The position numbers and the translations under genes were made by a program. The notes beneath the pieces are model-generated. The model was not told where the DNA came from. It did no database searches and was given only the letters and a program-made list of their open reading frames with translations. This document shows, one piece after another, positions 1 through 13,560 of a stretch of 64,000 bases of DNA (the stretch's first letter is position 1; every line of letters starts with the position of its first letter). The DNA is from Niebla homalea (taxonomy: Eukaryota > Ascomycota > Lecanoromycetes > Lecanorales > Ramalinaceae), in NCBI GenBank assembly GCA_019925105.1, contig JAHGAU010000025.1, positions 496,001 to 560,000 of the forward strand, in the 5' to 3' direction.

Positions 1-318
1 TATTTTAAAAAAAAATTTATTATTTTTTATAAATTTCGCGGAATTTAAGGTTTTAATAAAAATAATTTTTTTTTTTCACGGATATAAATAAGTTTCTTTT
101 CAAAGTTATTTAAAGGAAATAAAATATATTATATATTTTAATAAGAAAATACGTTAATTTTACCGTAAATCTAGAAGTTAAACCCGGTAATTAAATAATT
201 AAATTATATTTAAGTTATAATAATATCGGTAATAAAAATAATAAAAATATTTTTTATTAAATTTTTAACTTTTAAAAAAAAAAATTTAAAATTATTAAGT
301 TAACTTTAATATACTATT
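1..318. other. AT-rich RIP-like DNA, nothing recognised
   Basis: Very AT-rich sequence upstream of the first LINE. I see no reading frame, repeat or RNA gene in it. It is probably part of an older mutated element into which the LINE inserted. Confidence 0.5.
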
Positions 319-331
319 AAAATTAAAGGAT
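319..331. repeat. Left target-site duplication of LINE copy A
   Basis: The 13-mer AAAATTAAAGGAT occurs here and again at 6146-6158, directly after the AATC tail of the LINE. This matches target-primed insertion of a non-LTR element and fixes both ends of copy A. Confidence 0.75.
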
Positions 332-383
332 GAACTATTAACCTTTTCTATACTTATATATAAAGGCAGTGAATATAGATAAG

Positions 384-2240
384 ATAGCGACGAATAACGG
401 GACCCCAAAGGTCAAAAACGATATATACGTATATAGCTTAAGTAATAGTAAGGATAATACCTTAAATACGATAAGCGGAAGCGGAATAATAATAAAAATA
501 AAGGGGGAAAAAGGGTAAGCGGTTTAAGTTAATAAGAACGGTAATAAGTTATATAAACGACGTAATAAATACGAGATAAAAAGGCCTTAAATTGAATAGG
601 GAGCTTATAATTAATAAGATATACGTGAAGGGACGTATATAATACGTAAAAGTATTATTATAAAAGGTAATAAATAAAAGGTAAAAGGGACGAAAACGGT
701 ATACGGGGACGGATAAGGGGTAAACGGAAGCGTAAAAACCCTTATTAAATATATATAAATTAAGAAAGAATTAAATAAAAATAAGGAGATATTAAATAGA
801 TAAGAATAAATTATAAAAAAAAGTAATTATTAAATACGCAAAGGAAAAGTAAAAAAGGAGGAAACGGTAAAAGCGTTAAAAGGCCTCCTTATAATTATAT
901 AAAAAAATATTACGCTAAAAACCTAATTAATACTATAAATCAAGTTATAAAGAATAAAAGACTTTTACGTAAATACGGGGAAAAGTTTAAAAGAATTAAA
1001 AAGGTTACGTAAAGCTTAAGGGGCGGTAATAAAAACGTTAACGGACGGAAATAAAAAAAGATAAAGATAATATATATAAAATAAAGGAATAATAGGGGAA
1101 GTTTTAAAAAAGGGAGCGGGGATAAATTAAGTAATAAAAGTTATAAAGGCGGCGTTAACGTTAACGGTAAAAAAAATAAAAACGGGGGAGAAATAACGGC
1201 GTTAAAAAAAATGAAAATAATAATTATACGATTATTAAGTAAAAAGGAGAAAAGCATAATAATAAAAATAAACCCGCTATAATTAATAAAAACGTTTAAA
1301 GTTACGGAAGAATTATTAATAGAATAAATTATTACGGTACGTAAACTATAAAGCGGGAATATTTTTTTAATATAATTTTATTAAAGGTGAAAAAAGGGCT
1401 AAAGAAATTAAAAAGATAAGCCGGTAAAAAAGGGTATAAGATGGTAAAAATATTAAGGCAATTTTTTATTATTACAGTAAACGGGATATACTTAATAAAG
1501 TTTATAAAGGAGGAAAGGGAAATTATTTTAAAGCGGATAAAAAAGGAGAATACGGTTTTTTATTTTAAATTAAAAATCGTTAATTATAATTTCCCTTTAT
1601 AATAAAAAGGTTAAACGCCTTTAATTATATAAAAAGATACTTTATAATTATTTTAAACATAACGTTAATAAGGATATATAACGATATTTTCAATAAAAAG
1701 GTAATAAAAAATAAATCTTTTAAATTAATAAGATTTTAAAACTAGGTAATAAATATTTATTAATACTTTAAATATTAAAAATACGGGTATATTATTATAA
1801 AATACCTTAATAATAGAAAGTATATAATATATATTAAAAAGTATAATACGTATAAATATATTAACTTAATAATAAAAAGCTTAATAAAAAACGTATTAAA
1901 ATATACGGCGTATAATAATAATAATTACTTAACGTAAGACTTATAATATATAATAAAAGTAAAAGAAACTTAATATAAAAAAATTAAGATAATAATTAAA
2001 GTTTAACGCTATAATTCGTATAAATTTAAACCGGTAAAATAATTAAAAATGATTTTAAAATATAAACGGAGCTTATTAAATGGAAAAAAATAAAACGTAA
2101 TAATTAATAACGTAAAAAAAAGGAAGCTTATAACGATATTAACCCTTAAGGTTAACCGCCCGACCGGGATTATTATTATAATGAAAAAACCGGGATAAAT
2201 AATACTTAACCTTAAAAAAAAACCGTTTATATAAATAAAA
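384..2240 (+). pseudogene. LINE copy A ORF1 (gag-like), inactivated
   Basis: The frame starts with a conserved segment equivalent to MATNKGTPEV in copies B and C, but the start is ATA, so the initiator Met is lost through a TG-to-TA change. Many in-frame TAA and TAG codons follow. In non-LTR elements ORF1 encodes a nucleic-acid-binding gag-like protein. I could not place a zinc knuckle with confidence. The end is approximate, set by where the endonuclease frame of ORF2 begins. Confidence 0.6.
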
Positions 2241-2244
2241 GTCA

Positions 2245-5200
2245 ATAAAAAAAGCCCGATAAACGTTAATATTTAATATATTTATACTTTTAAGGGTAAT
2301 ATAATATAACGTATATAAAGAAATAATTAAAGTTATAATATTAATATTTAAATTTAAAAAAATAAAGGATATCGATATTATAATAATATAAAAGTTATTA
2401 TATAATCTATATACTTATTCATTAATTAATTTAAAAAATGGTTTTTATTTAGCCTTTAAAGGTAATAAAATAACATAAACGTATTTCTTTATTAATAAAA
2501 GGTTATATATAAATAATTAAAACGTTATTTATTACGGAAAGAACTTATATATATTCCGGATTATATAAAAAAAAATATTAAAAGTAACTTAAATATTTAT
2601 AATATATATAATTTACCACCGGTTAATAAAAAGGGACCCTTTATAATCCTATTACTTAAGGATATTATAACCGTACTTAATAAATACCTTTTAATAAAAG
2701 ACTTTAATCTTTATTACGTTTAATAAAATAAGGATAATTATATAATTAACTATATTAAATTTAAGGAGTTATTAATAATTACTATATAGTTTAACTTTAC
2801 GTTATTAACGTTAAAAAAAACTATTATATAAGAAAACTATAAACTTAAAATTATAATTAACTTAATATTTAACTTAAAAAGTATTATTAATTCGGTTATA
2901 ATATACGGACCTTAAAAGGACCTAAAATACGGTTTAAATTATATCTTAATATAAATACCTTTAAATTAATCCGTTAATATAACTCCGTTTTTACCATTTA
3001 AATAAACGTAGAAAACGGTTAAAAAAGTTAAGGTATTTATAAAGGCGGTAAAGATAATATCCCAATTAACGGAGCTCCCCCGGCTTAATAATAAAGAATA
3101 AATTAACCGTTTTATAAAATAGATAATAAAGGCTTTAAATAAAATAATTAATATTATAATCTTAATAATAAAACCGTCTTAAAGAATTAAAATTTATTAA
3201 AATAAAGAATATATAAAAACGATTATAAAGGTAAAAACGCTTATAAAATAAATTATTAAATATAAAAACCAGAAAACGCTTTAACGGTTAAAAAAAGCTT
3301 AAAAAAAAAGGAAAGAATTATTTAAAAGGTTAAGTAAATATATTTCCGGGTTATAATATATTACTTAACGGTTTCCCTTTATAATATTTAAAAGTTAATA
3401 AAATACGGTAAAAAATAAAGTAAAAAACTTGAACTTATTTTTAAGTTTTTACCCTTAAAAAGATTAAACGGTACGGTAATAAATATTTTTAACGATAAAA
3501 TTAAGATTCTTAAAAAGGCGTTTTTTCCCTTATTACCGGAACTTAACTTAATAAATATTAACGGTATAATATATTCCAAATTAATAATAATAAATAAAAT
3601 AATAACTTAAAAAATAATAATTAAAGCGATTAATAAGTTAAAGAAAAATAAAGTTTTTAAACTTAACGGTATATTAAATAAGTTTTTATCTATAGTAATA
3701 TTATTATTTAAAGAGGTTTTTATTTATTTATTTTAAGTTTATTTTAATATAAGATATTATCCCTATAAATTTAAGGAGGTTAAAATAATTATCCTTAAGA
3801 AATTAATTAAGTTAGATTATTTAAAAGTAAAGTTATATAAACCTATAATACTTTTTTATACGTTAAAAAAGGCTTTAAAGACGGTAATTATAAAGATCTT
3901 AAGTAATTATATAAAAGAATATAAGTTATTTTTTAATTAATAAATAAAAATAAGAAAAAAATAATTAACGGAAACGGCTTTTAAAAGTTTAATCGATAAT
4001 ATATATATAATATAAGGTTATAGGAAAGAATACGTTATAAATCTTTTTTCCTTAAATATTATAAAAACGTTTAATAAAATAAATTATTAAAGGTTATTAT
4101 ATAATTTACGGAAAAAAAAGATCTTACCTTTCTTTATAAATTAAATAAAGAATTTCTTAAATAATTAAACGACGTTAATTAACTTAAAAGAAAAGATAAA
4201 TATAATAAAGCCCGCGATAATAAGGATTCCTTAAAGGTTATTTATTTCCTTAATTTTATTTTTATTTTTTAACGGCCTACTTATTAAAGACTTAATAAAA
4301 TTAAAATAAAAAGTTTAAATAAAAGGCTTTATTAACGATATCCACCTTTTAACCTATAGTATATTTATTTATATAAATTATTTAAAGTTAAAATAAACTT
4401 ATAAAATTTATTTATAATAAATAAAAATATATAAAGCTGAATTCGTTCTATATAAATATAAGCTTATTTATATAATAAAGAATTTAAAACTATATAATAT
4501 AATAATTATAATAAACTTAAATAATATAATAATAAAACCGGAAATTAATATTAAAATACTTAACTTATAAATTAATAAGAAATTAAATTAAAAAAATTAT
4601 ATAAGAAAAATCTAAAAGAAAATAATTTTATAAAAAAAAACCTTATTTACTTTATAACGTTAACGTAAAAAGTTACTTTATAGAAGGCTAAAACCGTTTA
4701 TTAAACGGTTATAAAGCCTCTAATAATATATATAATAGCTATTTAATATATATTTAAGGGTATATTTAAATATAGGAAAAAGCCTATTTAACAATTATAA
4801 AAGGTTTAAAATCGATACTTAAGAATAATAAGTAAAGTATATAAAGTAATTCCCGTCCCGGTATTAGAATCCGAGGTTTTTATATTATTAATAAAATTAA
4901 CCTTAAATTAAATAATTACTTAAATAAAACTTAAAAAAGGTATAAACTTAATTATTTTAATAAGAAATAAACGTATTTACTAAAATTATAAAAGGCCTTA
5001 AATAAAAAAACGTAGAAAAAAAGTACTTATTTTCTTTACGGAAGTTGAATTAAAATAAGTTAAAAAAGAAATTAATTTAATTTAAATTTAAGAAGTTAAT
5101 ATAAGAATATATAAACTTTTACTTAAAGTAAAAATAATGGAAGAGAAAAAGGCCGTAAAGGTAAAATTAACGGTAATTACCTTATAAATTAAAAAGAAGT

Positions 5201-5900
5201 AAATAAAGCGTTAACGTAAATATAAAAAATTAATTTTTTAAGGACAATAATACCCGGCGTTAAATAGCAATAAAGTTATTAGTAAGTATTTCTGGCGTTA
5301 CGGGATTATAAAAAAAAATAATAATACATTAATAATCCAACTCTGGATTAATAAAAATAATTTAACTTACTTCTTTTTTATTATATATATTAATAACCGG
5401 ATTAACGTTAATTATAAATATAAATAACGAAAATAGGACGTTATATATATATTAATTTCCTATTTATTATTTAAGGAACGTAAATTAAGATTAATTAAAA
5501 GGGTAAAGATTAACGATTATCGTTAAATACTTATTAATAAAAAAAGTATTAAGGCGGCCGTTAAATTTATAATAATTACGGGTTTATTATTATAATTTAA
5601 TTTAATTAAAGAAATAAATAAAGTGGTTAAAAACTTAATTAAGAAACCTCGCTATTAATTTAAAGGTAAAAAGTAACGGCGGAAAAACTATACCCAATAA
5701 AGGGTTAAAGGGGTTATAAATACCGGAGCGGTATAAAAAACGATATTATATCGGTCAATAAAGTTATATAAATAAAATAATAATAATATACGTATTAATA
5801 AAGATATTTAATAATATAATCGGAATTTTAAAATTTTAATATTAAATAGACCCGTAAAATAACGGAAGAATAATAGGCTTAAAGGTAATCCTTAAGTAGA
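2245..5900 (+). pseudogene. LINE copy A ORF2 (endonuclease, reverse transcriptase), inactivated
   Basis: Degraded polyprotein. An APE-type endonuclease is suggested by a DIIII-Q-like segment near 2370-2400 and KDFNLYY near 2700. Reverse transcriptase follows: a KSPGxDGIPN-like block near 3645-3690 (reads KVFKLNGILN), GIPQGSP-like residues near 4222-4270, and FINDIHLLTYS near 4327-4360, in which the second catalytic Asp is still present. The C-terminal part ends with a FIIITGLLL block at about 5568-5592, as in other fungal LINEs. Stops are almost all TAA/TAG. Boundaries are approximate. Confidence 0.75.
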
Positions 5901-6125
5901 TTTAATTATAATATTATAAATTTTCTTAAAAAAGGCATATAAATAAATTCTTATTCTTTAAATAACCGTAAATACTCTTAACCTTTAAAACGTAAGTAAA
6001 GGCTGGGTAAATACCGGTTTTTATTCTTAACGTTATAGACATCGGGTTTTTTTACGGTTATTAATAAGGTTAAATAACCGAATATTAAAGAACGCCAGAA
6101 TTAACTTAATTAGATCCGTAATATA

Positions 6126-6158
6126 AATCAATCAATCAATCAATCAAAATTAAAGGAT
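6126..6158 (+). repeat. LINE (AATC)n tail and right target-site duplication
   Basis: Several AATC units end the element, followed at 6146-6158 by the 13-bp duplication. The same tail recurs at about 32165, 32627, 40075, 42150 and 48735, marking every LINE 3' end in the window. Confidence 0.85.
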
Positions 6159-6284
6159 ATTTAAAGAGGTAATAAATAAATACTATAATACTTAATATAA
6201 ATTTATATATAAATTAATTATTACGGAGGTAAATCCGAAAAGTAAGTATACCTTCTTATATATAATAAAGATTAATTAACCCTG

Positions 6285-6450
6285 TATTTATAGCCGCTTA
6301 TACGTTAGGCCGGATTATAATTAATCCGAGTTCAGACCTAGTCCAAAAGTAAGGGCCAAGACATCGGCCCGTGCGTGCGGAGTATACGTCAGTGCTGCTA
6401 CGGATAAGCCACTCCAGGCTTGGCCGGGGCTAACAATTAGGGATCAAATA
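6285..6450. other. Patch of near-normal GC, possible Helitron 5' region or LTR remnant
   Basis: About 165 bp of GC-balanced DNA inside AT-rich sequence, including GGCCAAGACATCGGCC near 6355 and CTTGGCCGGGGCTAAC near 6420. No second copy was found in the window. It may be the non-coding 5' end of the following Helitron or a short unrelated remnant that escaped mutation. Confidence 0.3.
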
Positions 6451-7249
6451 TATTACGTATAAAATCCTATTGATATTTATATTAAGGTTACTTTTACTAA
6501 TATATATATTTATAATAATTAAACGGCGACGAAACACCGGTATAACTTTAATAATAAGCTCGATTAAGGGATTTTAATACGTATCTATAACTTTTTCTTA
6601 GGAAAAATCCGTTTATCTTTATATATAAAATTATAAAAGAATATTTCCGTTAAGGCTCCGGGTTATATAAGGTTTTTTTTAATTTTTAAATATAGTTAAT
6701 AATAAAAAAAAATTAATAAATAACGGGTTAACCTTTTTATTAATAATAAAATAACTATTTTCCTTCCCAATAAAATTATATTATTAAATAAACGGGATAT
6801 AATATTAACGTAAAAAAAGTAATTTATTTAATAATAATAAAATATCGTCCCGGATAACGAGGTATTATAGGATTTAAATATTATTAATTAAAACAATTTA
6901 ATTTATATATAAGTAAATAAAATAACTATTATTTTTTTAAACTTATTATATAAATCCTTTAATAAAATATATATATTACGTATATATTATTTTATTATAT
7001 TTTTCTTTTTTTTTCGGTACGTTTAAATAATATTTAAGCTTATAATATATAGGAGGTTAATGTAAATATGTTAAACTTTTTATACGTAAATATTAATAAT
7101 ATTACCTTTAAGAACGTATTTATAAACGTTTTATATACTTTTTATTTTTATTATATAGTTGACGACTCTTTTAACGGCTTATAATAAATATTTATATTAC
7201 CCTTAAGGCCTAATAGTTTTTTTCTTATAACTTAATTAAAAAAATTACG

Positions 7250-10200
7250 TATAAACTTATATATAAATATTTAAAATTATATCTGTCGCAATAGATTTAA
7301 TGCCGTAAATATAAGTAAAATCGTTTTATCCTTAACGTTTATAAATAATAATTAATTTGTATAAGGTTTATTTTAAGATTTAATAGTTATTATCCGTTAT
7401 TTTAAAAAATTTATTATTTTTATAACTTATACTATAAACTTTATTTACCTTAAAATTTAACGCGAATTACGTTTTAAAAAAAAATCGTTAAATAAGCCGG
7501 ATTTAATTTATTATATCTATTATATGAAATAATAAATAATATTATTTTATTTGAATTGTTATTTTGGTTATTATATTAAATAAGTATAAACGATTAAATA
7601 TTAAAAACGCGGATTACCTTATATTTATATTTTTCTTTTTTTCTTATATCTTAAAAAATAATTCAATTTAATATATATTAATAACTTTATTAAAACCGAA
7701 TTACTTTCTCTTTAAGATAATCTTAACGATATATTTACGGATATTATTAAGAAAAATATAACCTATATATTATACGGGGTTTTAAACTTTATTACTAAAT
7801 ATATAATAAATAACGGTCGTAAACGGAAAAAATATAAGCAAGGATTTCTTAAACCCTTTTACGATAAGATTTATTTTAATAAAAATAATTATTTTATTTA
7901 TTAACGATATAATAATAAACGGAAATAAAAGGTTAAAAGTTTTAAAATTAATAATCGCTGGATAATACCGTATAACCCGTTTATATATAAAACGTATAAT
8001 ACGTATATTAATATTGAAATTTATACTAATATTTAAATTATTAAATATATTTATAAATATATATATAAAAACTATAATATCGTTATTATGGTTTTTAAAA
8101 ATCTTAATAATAAAATTAAATGGTATATTAACGGCCGTTATATCGGTACGTAAACGGCTTTTTAACGTTTATTTAAGTATTTTATTTACAATAAGAAACC
8201 GTCCGTTACCCGTTTAAATTATTATTTTAAAAATAAATAATTAATAAGCTTTAAGCCGATAATTACGTTATTAAAACTTAAGGATACGGCTAAAAACTCA
8301 ATAAATATATTAATAACGTATTTCACGTATAATATTAATTATTTAAAGTTTTATTATTTTTTTTATTATAATTTTTTTAAAATTATAACTTTAAAAAGTC
8401 CAAAAAAATAAGAAAATATAATAGCGCCGTTAACGGGAATCAAAGGCTATTAAACGGATATATTAAGTTAACCCTTAAACCAATAATATATATTTCTTAC
8501 GTTTATTATTAACTTAAGTAATAAAAGCTATATTTTTTAAGGATATAAAAATATTTAAAAATACCCGTTATAATAACTATAAAACGGTATATAAAGCGAG
8601 AGGTCTTTTAAACGATAATAGCGTATAAATAACCAATTTTATTAAGGCCGTAATATACGTATTAAGAGCGGTAATAAAATAATCCTTTATTTTTTTTATA
8701 ATTTAAAAAGCTATCAATAATTTAAATAAGATTTAAGACCGGTTTAAGGATAACTTTTATAATTATTTTGATTTTTAGTTAAAGCTTAAGTATTTAAATA
8801 TACGATAAAAGAATTATAATTATTCTTTAAAATATAATTATAATTTTTATTTTATCGGTTTAAAATTTATTTAAATTAATAGAAAGTTAACGAGTTTAAA
8901 TATCCGTTTATTAATAAATTAATATATTTAAGTTATACCTAAGATTAATCGGTTAATCGTAAAAAAGATAAATTATAATATTAAAACGATTACGATAAAA
9001 GCTTTTATAAATAAAAATAGATTTAATAATACTTAACGTAAAACTTTTATTATTATTATTAAGAAAATCGAGTAAAATCCAGAATAAGCTTACTTTTTCT
9101 TATAAGGTACCAATAATATAAGGAAGACGTTTTTTTATACCGTTATATATACTTATTATCGGATGAAAAACGATATTGTTTTTTATATTACTTTATTAAG
9201 GATCGCGGTTTTACTTTTACTAAATAACCGTATTTCTTATTCCCGATTTAAAATACCGTTAAAGGTTTTTAAGAATTCTTATTATTATATTAAATATTAA
9301 ATATTAAAAGCGGAATTAATTGAAAAACTTAAATTAATAATTTAAAATAAGGTCCCGATATAATATAAAAATTCTATTAAAGTTATTAATAATTCTTTTT
9401 AAAATATTATTAATAATAAAATTAACTTTAATAAGATTCCAATGATTTTTAATAATAATTTTATTTAGACTTTATTAATTATCCCGCGAAGTAATCGGGT
9501 AAAATAAATAAATATATTAATTAAGAATTCAACAATATAACATTAACTTATTTAACTTATTTTATATTAAAATATACGTTTTAAAGCTAGCGGATATAAT
9601 ACGGTATTCATAGAAAAATTAGGAAATATATTTTATAATAAATAATAATATAGTTTTATCGGCTTATTTTTAAAAATTAAAAAACGGTATTTTAATAAAA
9701 ATGTATTATACGAGGACGGTTACTTTTTAGCTTAAATTACCGGCGATATTATTAATTTTTACTTCTTAAAAAACCGCGTTATTCTAACCCTTATTAATTT
9801 AATCGTAAGTAAATTAAATAAGAAAATATTAAAAAGGATAAATAATAAATCTAAAACCTATTTAAATAACGATAATATTAATATTATATTCTAATATTTA
9901 ACCGAACTACTAAAGACAATCGAATTATTTAATTTATTTTAATATAAATTAAAACTAAAAATTAATACGATAGTAATATTATTATATAATATTTAATTAA
10001 TAGCCGGTTTTATTAATAAGATAAAGATAAAAATATTAATAATAAGCCAGAAATTTATTAAGGTTATAATCCTTAATAATTAATTTTATAGGGCTATTTA
10101 CGTCCTTTTTCGGGTAAAGCTTAACTTTATTAACGGTAAGTTATTATATACGTTAATCAGATAATAGTTCCCGGTCCGCCTATATTTTACGATTATTATT

Positions 10201-10310
10201 AATAAATCTTAAGGGTAATCCCTTAATAAGGTAAATATCGATTTAAGATTACCCGTATTTAACTATAGCCAGCTCTATATAGCTCTCTTAAGGGTAATAG
10301 ACGTTTTATA
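7250..10310 (+). pseudogene. Helitron Rep/PIF1-type helicase, inactivated
   Basis: Rep part: a FITYTINF segment near 7415-7441 (family FITFTxNP), PDLI near 7498, and GLPYIYIFL near 7611. The last corresponds to the HIH metal-binding pair of the HUH nuclease, now YIY. NRWIIPYNP follows near 7955-7985, then INIE, then KYIYKYIYK. Helicase part: a degraded Walker A ending RKTFFYTVI near 9120-9150, YSRFKIPL near 9240-9270 (family SHSRFKIPL), FPVRLYF and INKSQGQSL near 10168-10235 across RIP stops, and QLYIALLRV near 10280-10305 (family QLYVALSRV). These blocks in this order are specific to Helitron proteins. Confidence 0.8.
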
Positions 10311-10348
10311 GCTATCGGTATTATTATATAAAAAAAAAGATCAACGAA

Positions 10349-10353
10349 TTATC
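10349..10353. repeat. Left target-site duplication TTATC of gypsy element 1
   Basis: TTATC precedes the 5' LTR and is repeated at 17471-17475 directly after the 3' LTR, giving the 5-bp duplication expected for an LTR retrotransposon. Confidence 0.85.
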
Positions 10354-10569
10354 TGTCAGGGTTCAGGGGTGTTGGTAACTCAGGAGTAGGCGCTACCGGG
10401 CCTTTCCCGGGCCAAGCCCGGGGTTAGTCCGGCACCCAGGAGTGTCACCGACTGGGTATATTAGGGCCTTCAACCCCTTCACTCTTACACCTCTATACTT
10501 TAGTGTCTTTAATTATACGTAATATACCCTTTACCTTTTAACCACCCTAAAGGGGCTTATATTTTAACA
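10354..10569 (+). repeat. 5' LTR of gypsy element 1
   Basis: 216 bp, starting TGTCAGGG and ending TTTTAACA. It aligns over its full length with the 3' LTR. Differences are mostly transitions, for instance CTCTAACA to TTTTAACA at the end. The middle (GGGCCAAGCCCGGGGTTAG) is intact. Confidence 0.92.
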
Positions 10570-13560
10570 TTATATTAAAGTTAACCCATTTACGCCCTCG
10601 TAAGGAGTAATAAGGTAAAATAAAGGCTTTTATTAATAATACTTATTAGCAGCGGATAGTAAATTAATAATTAAAAACGGTACTAAACGGGCGATAATTA
10701 CGGTTAAACGTACGGCAATTAATATCCGGACGGGCCACAAAAAAACGTTAATAATTAAGACGGAAGATTATAATAACTTTAAATAGGTAAATATTAATTT
10801 TATTAAATTATATAAAGAATTAATTTAAAAGTTAAACCTTAATAAAGCAATTTAAAAGCTATAAGTAAAATAAACCTTAAAAGAATTATTATAAATTTAA
10901 TTAAGAATAAACTTAGAAAAGCCTATAGAATCCTTATTTATTATTTATTTTTTTTTCCCTTAAAACCTTTAATTAAAATATTTAGTTTTATATTTACTTT
11001 ATAATATAAAATATTTAATACCCGGAAGAAAAAATACTTTAAGAAGTACTTTATAATATAAAAGAGTAATATTAAACTTTATTATAATATAAACTTTATT
11101 ATTTTACCTTACGATATTACCCTTATAATATAGAATCCGTTTAATAAAAGGGTTAAGAAATTTATTTTTTCCCTTTTTTTAATTTTTTCTTCTATTTATT
11201 TTTATCCCTTTTTAACCTTAACTTATTTTTTACTTACTTTTTATTTATTAAAATTATAAATAATAAACCTTAATAATCCTTTTTATTAAAGGCTTTTACG
11301 TTAAAATATAACTTATAAAGCGGTTTTTAAGGGGATCCCGATTAATTAATATTATTTATTGAAAATAAAGCTTTTCCTTAATAAAGTAGAAAAGATAAAA
11401 ACCCGATAAATTACTTAATTACCAGGAACCCGGTTTCCGATAATAATTACGGGGGATATAAAGACTATATTATCCGCCGGTATCGCTATAAATTAAAGGA
11501 TATTACCTTAAAAAAATTAATTAAACGTACTTTATATTTTATAAAAACCTATACTTATTTTACCTTTTAATCCATATTATTTAAAAAATTTAAGGAATTC
11601 TTAAAATAATTAAATTTTTACGTTAAAAACGTAACGTTAATATATAATATTATAAGGATATAAACGATAAAATATAAGTCCTTTAAATGGAATTAAACGA
11701 TATTAAGAGGGACCTATAATTAAAGATAAACTGAATTACCCGCTTATAATAATAAAATTATAATAACTCCCTTTCTTTAAAAGATTTAAACCGTTTTAAG
11801 GCGTTAAAAATCCGTAACCATAAATTAAAAGGTTAAAATATAAACCTTATTATTAAGCTTAGAAATCTTTAACGGAATAATTTAGTTTTCTTATTTTATT
11901 AATTTATAATATCTTTTACTTTTTATAAAAAGTTTAAGTTAATTAAAATTAAGGATTTTAAACTTTTTATTAAGGAAAACCATAATTAATACCGTTTCTT
12001 TAAACGTTACGTTATTATTAAACTCCGGATAAATAAGGATTAATATTTAATTATATAGGTTTAAGTTAATTATATTTTAATATTATTAAGTCTTAAAGTC
12101 CTTAAAGAATTAAAAATAAAATATAATAATAATATTTTATTAAGCTTTTAAACCTTTAAGGAATTTTAAACCTTTTTAAACTGAATTTTTAAAAACGTTA
12201 ATTAAAAAAAAGATTAAATTAATAATTTTTAAGTTTTAAAAATATTAATTAAGGACAAATTTATTATATTTTATTTTAATTTTAACCGCTTAATTAAGGT
12301 CTTTAAGTACGTGGATTTTAAAAGGAACCCGAAAATTATAATTCGTAAATTAATTACCCGATTCCTTAACCGGCTTTATGAAAATTTCCTTTAAGGAAGT
12401 TATAATTTAAATAACTTAAATAAAACCCGTATATACCTTAAGAGGATAAACCGTTTTTAACGTTTAGAATATTATTATTAATAAAAAACCCTTAACCCGA
12501 ATAAAACCCTTATTAAGGAAATTAAGGAGATTATAAGAATTTATATTATTTCCTTTAAATTTTCCGGCGGAATAAAAAGTTTTAAAGGATTTAAATTCTA
12601 ATAAATTATTTTTGCCGTTATAAAATTAACTTCCCTTTTAAACGTTAAATGCTTTATTTATTAAGGGAGTTATTTTTAAGCCGATTACTTTAACCGTTAA
12701 CGTAATTAAAATAATACTTAAAAACGTTCCGTTTAAATTTATTATATTACCTTTAACTTAAATAAAGAATTTACCCGTAATTAAGGCGGCCGGATCTTTT
12801 ATGCCCTTAAAGATATTTTATTTAATAATTCGGACGGGTTATTAATAAAAGATTAAATTCTATAAAAGTCATTATAAAGAATAAAAATATATATTGTTTT
12901 TAAATTTTAACGATTAAGTATATTAAAAGTATTAAAAACCCTTTTAATATTTAAGATAATAAACTTTAAATTATTAACGGGTTTATAAATTACGGAAATT
13001 AATACTTTTTTTTATCCTTCTTAATTAATTTAAAGGTTATTAATTATTATTTTATTAATAAACGAATTATCCTATAAATTTATATAATACTTTAAATTTC
13101 TTTTTTTAACCTTTTTCCGACTTAAGTTTATTTAAGATTATAAGGATAAATACTTACGGCCTATTATTTATATAATTTATCCCCGGATAATTATAAAAAA
13201 TTATTCGGAAAGTTAATTTTTTATATTTATTATCCGGCTTAAAATATACGATACGATCCTTAAAAAACCTTAAATAAAACGGTATTATATATTCGTTTAC
13301 CCTATAATTAATAAAATCTTCTTTATATTAAATTAATATAATTATAACGGGATTAATTATTAAAATACGAAGTTTATTCCGGAGTTTTTTCGGATTATAA
13401 CCTTAATTTATTAAGCTTTAAATATACTTTTAAAAAGTAAAAAATTAAAGTTATTAAAGTCTTAAGAAAAGAAAAAGAAACCACCGAATAATCTTCCTTT
13501 TTTAAAGCTTATTAAAAAAAAGAAACCTTTCTTAATTAAAGTTATTAATACGGCGGCCTT
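10570..13560 (+). pseudogene. Gypsy element 1 leader, gag and protease region, inactivated
   Basis: About 3 kb of strongly AT-rich sequence between the 5' LTR and the recognisable pol. By position it should hold the primer-binding site, gag and protease. I could not read a zinc knuckle or a DTG protease motif with confidence, nor decide which tRNA the primer site once matched. Confidence 0.5.

Larger units (their letters stand above)
332..6145 (+). mobile_element. Full-length RIP-mutated LINE (non-LTR retrotransposon), copy A
   Basis: Element of about 5.8 kb between 13-bp target-site duplications, ending in a short (AATC)n tail typical of fungal non-LTR elements. It has a 5' leader of about 50 bp, an ORF1 and an ORF2 with endonuclease, reverse transcriptase and a C-terminal domain. 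All frames are broken by TAA/TAG. The ORF1 start codon is ATA here (384-386) where copies B and C keep ATG. Copy D near the window end belongs to the same subfamily; B and C form a second one. A Tad/I-like clade is likely but untested. Confidence 0.85.
6450..10353 (+). mobile_element. Helitron relic (rolling-circle DNA transposon)
   Basis: The plus strand carries a decayed Rep-helicase reading frame, which identifies a Helitron. Neither the 5' TC nor the 3' hairpin plus CTRR end was found, so both limits are approximate. The helicase frame ends close to 10310, and the gypsy element starting at 10354 appears to sit in the 3' non-coding part. The Helitron may therefore continue at 17476-17536 and again past 20981. 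Confidence 0.7.

Noticed and set aside
2009..2245. Small minus-strand ORF (also at 63491-63727)
   Set aside because: Antisense to LINE ORF1 near its end. Conserved in both copies only because the LINE copies are related.
3388..3579. Minus-strand ORF with counterpart at 37309-37506
   Set aside because: Antisense shadow of the LINE ORF2 region between endonuclease and RT.
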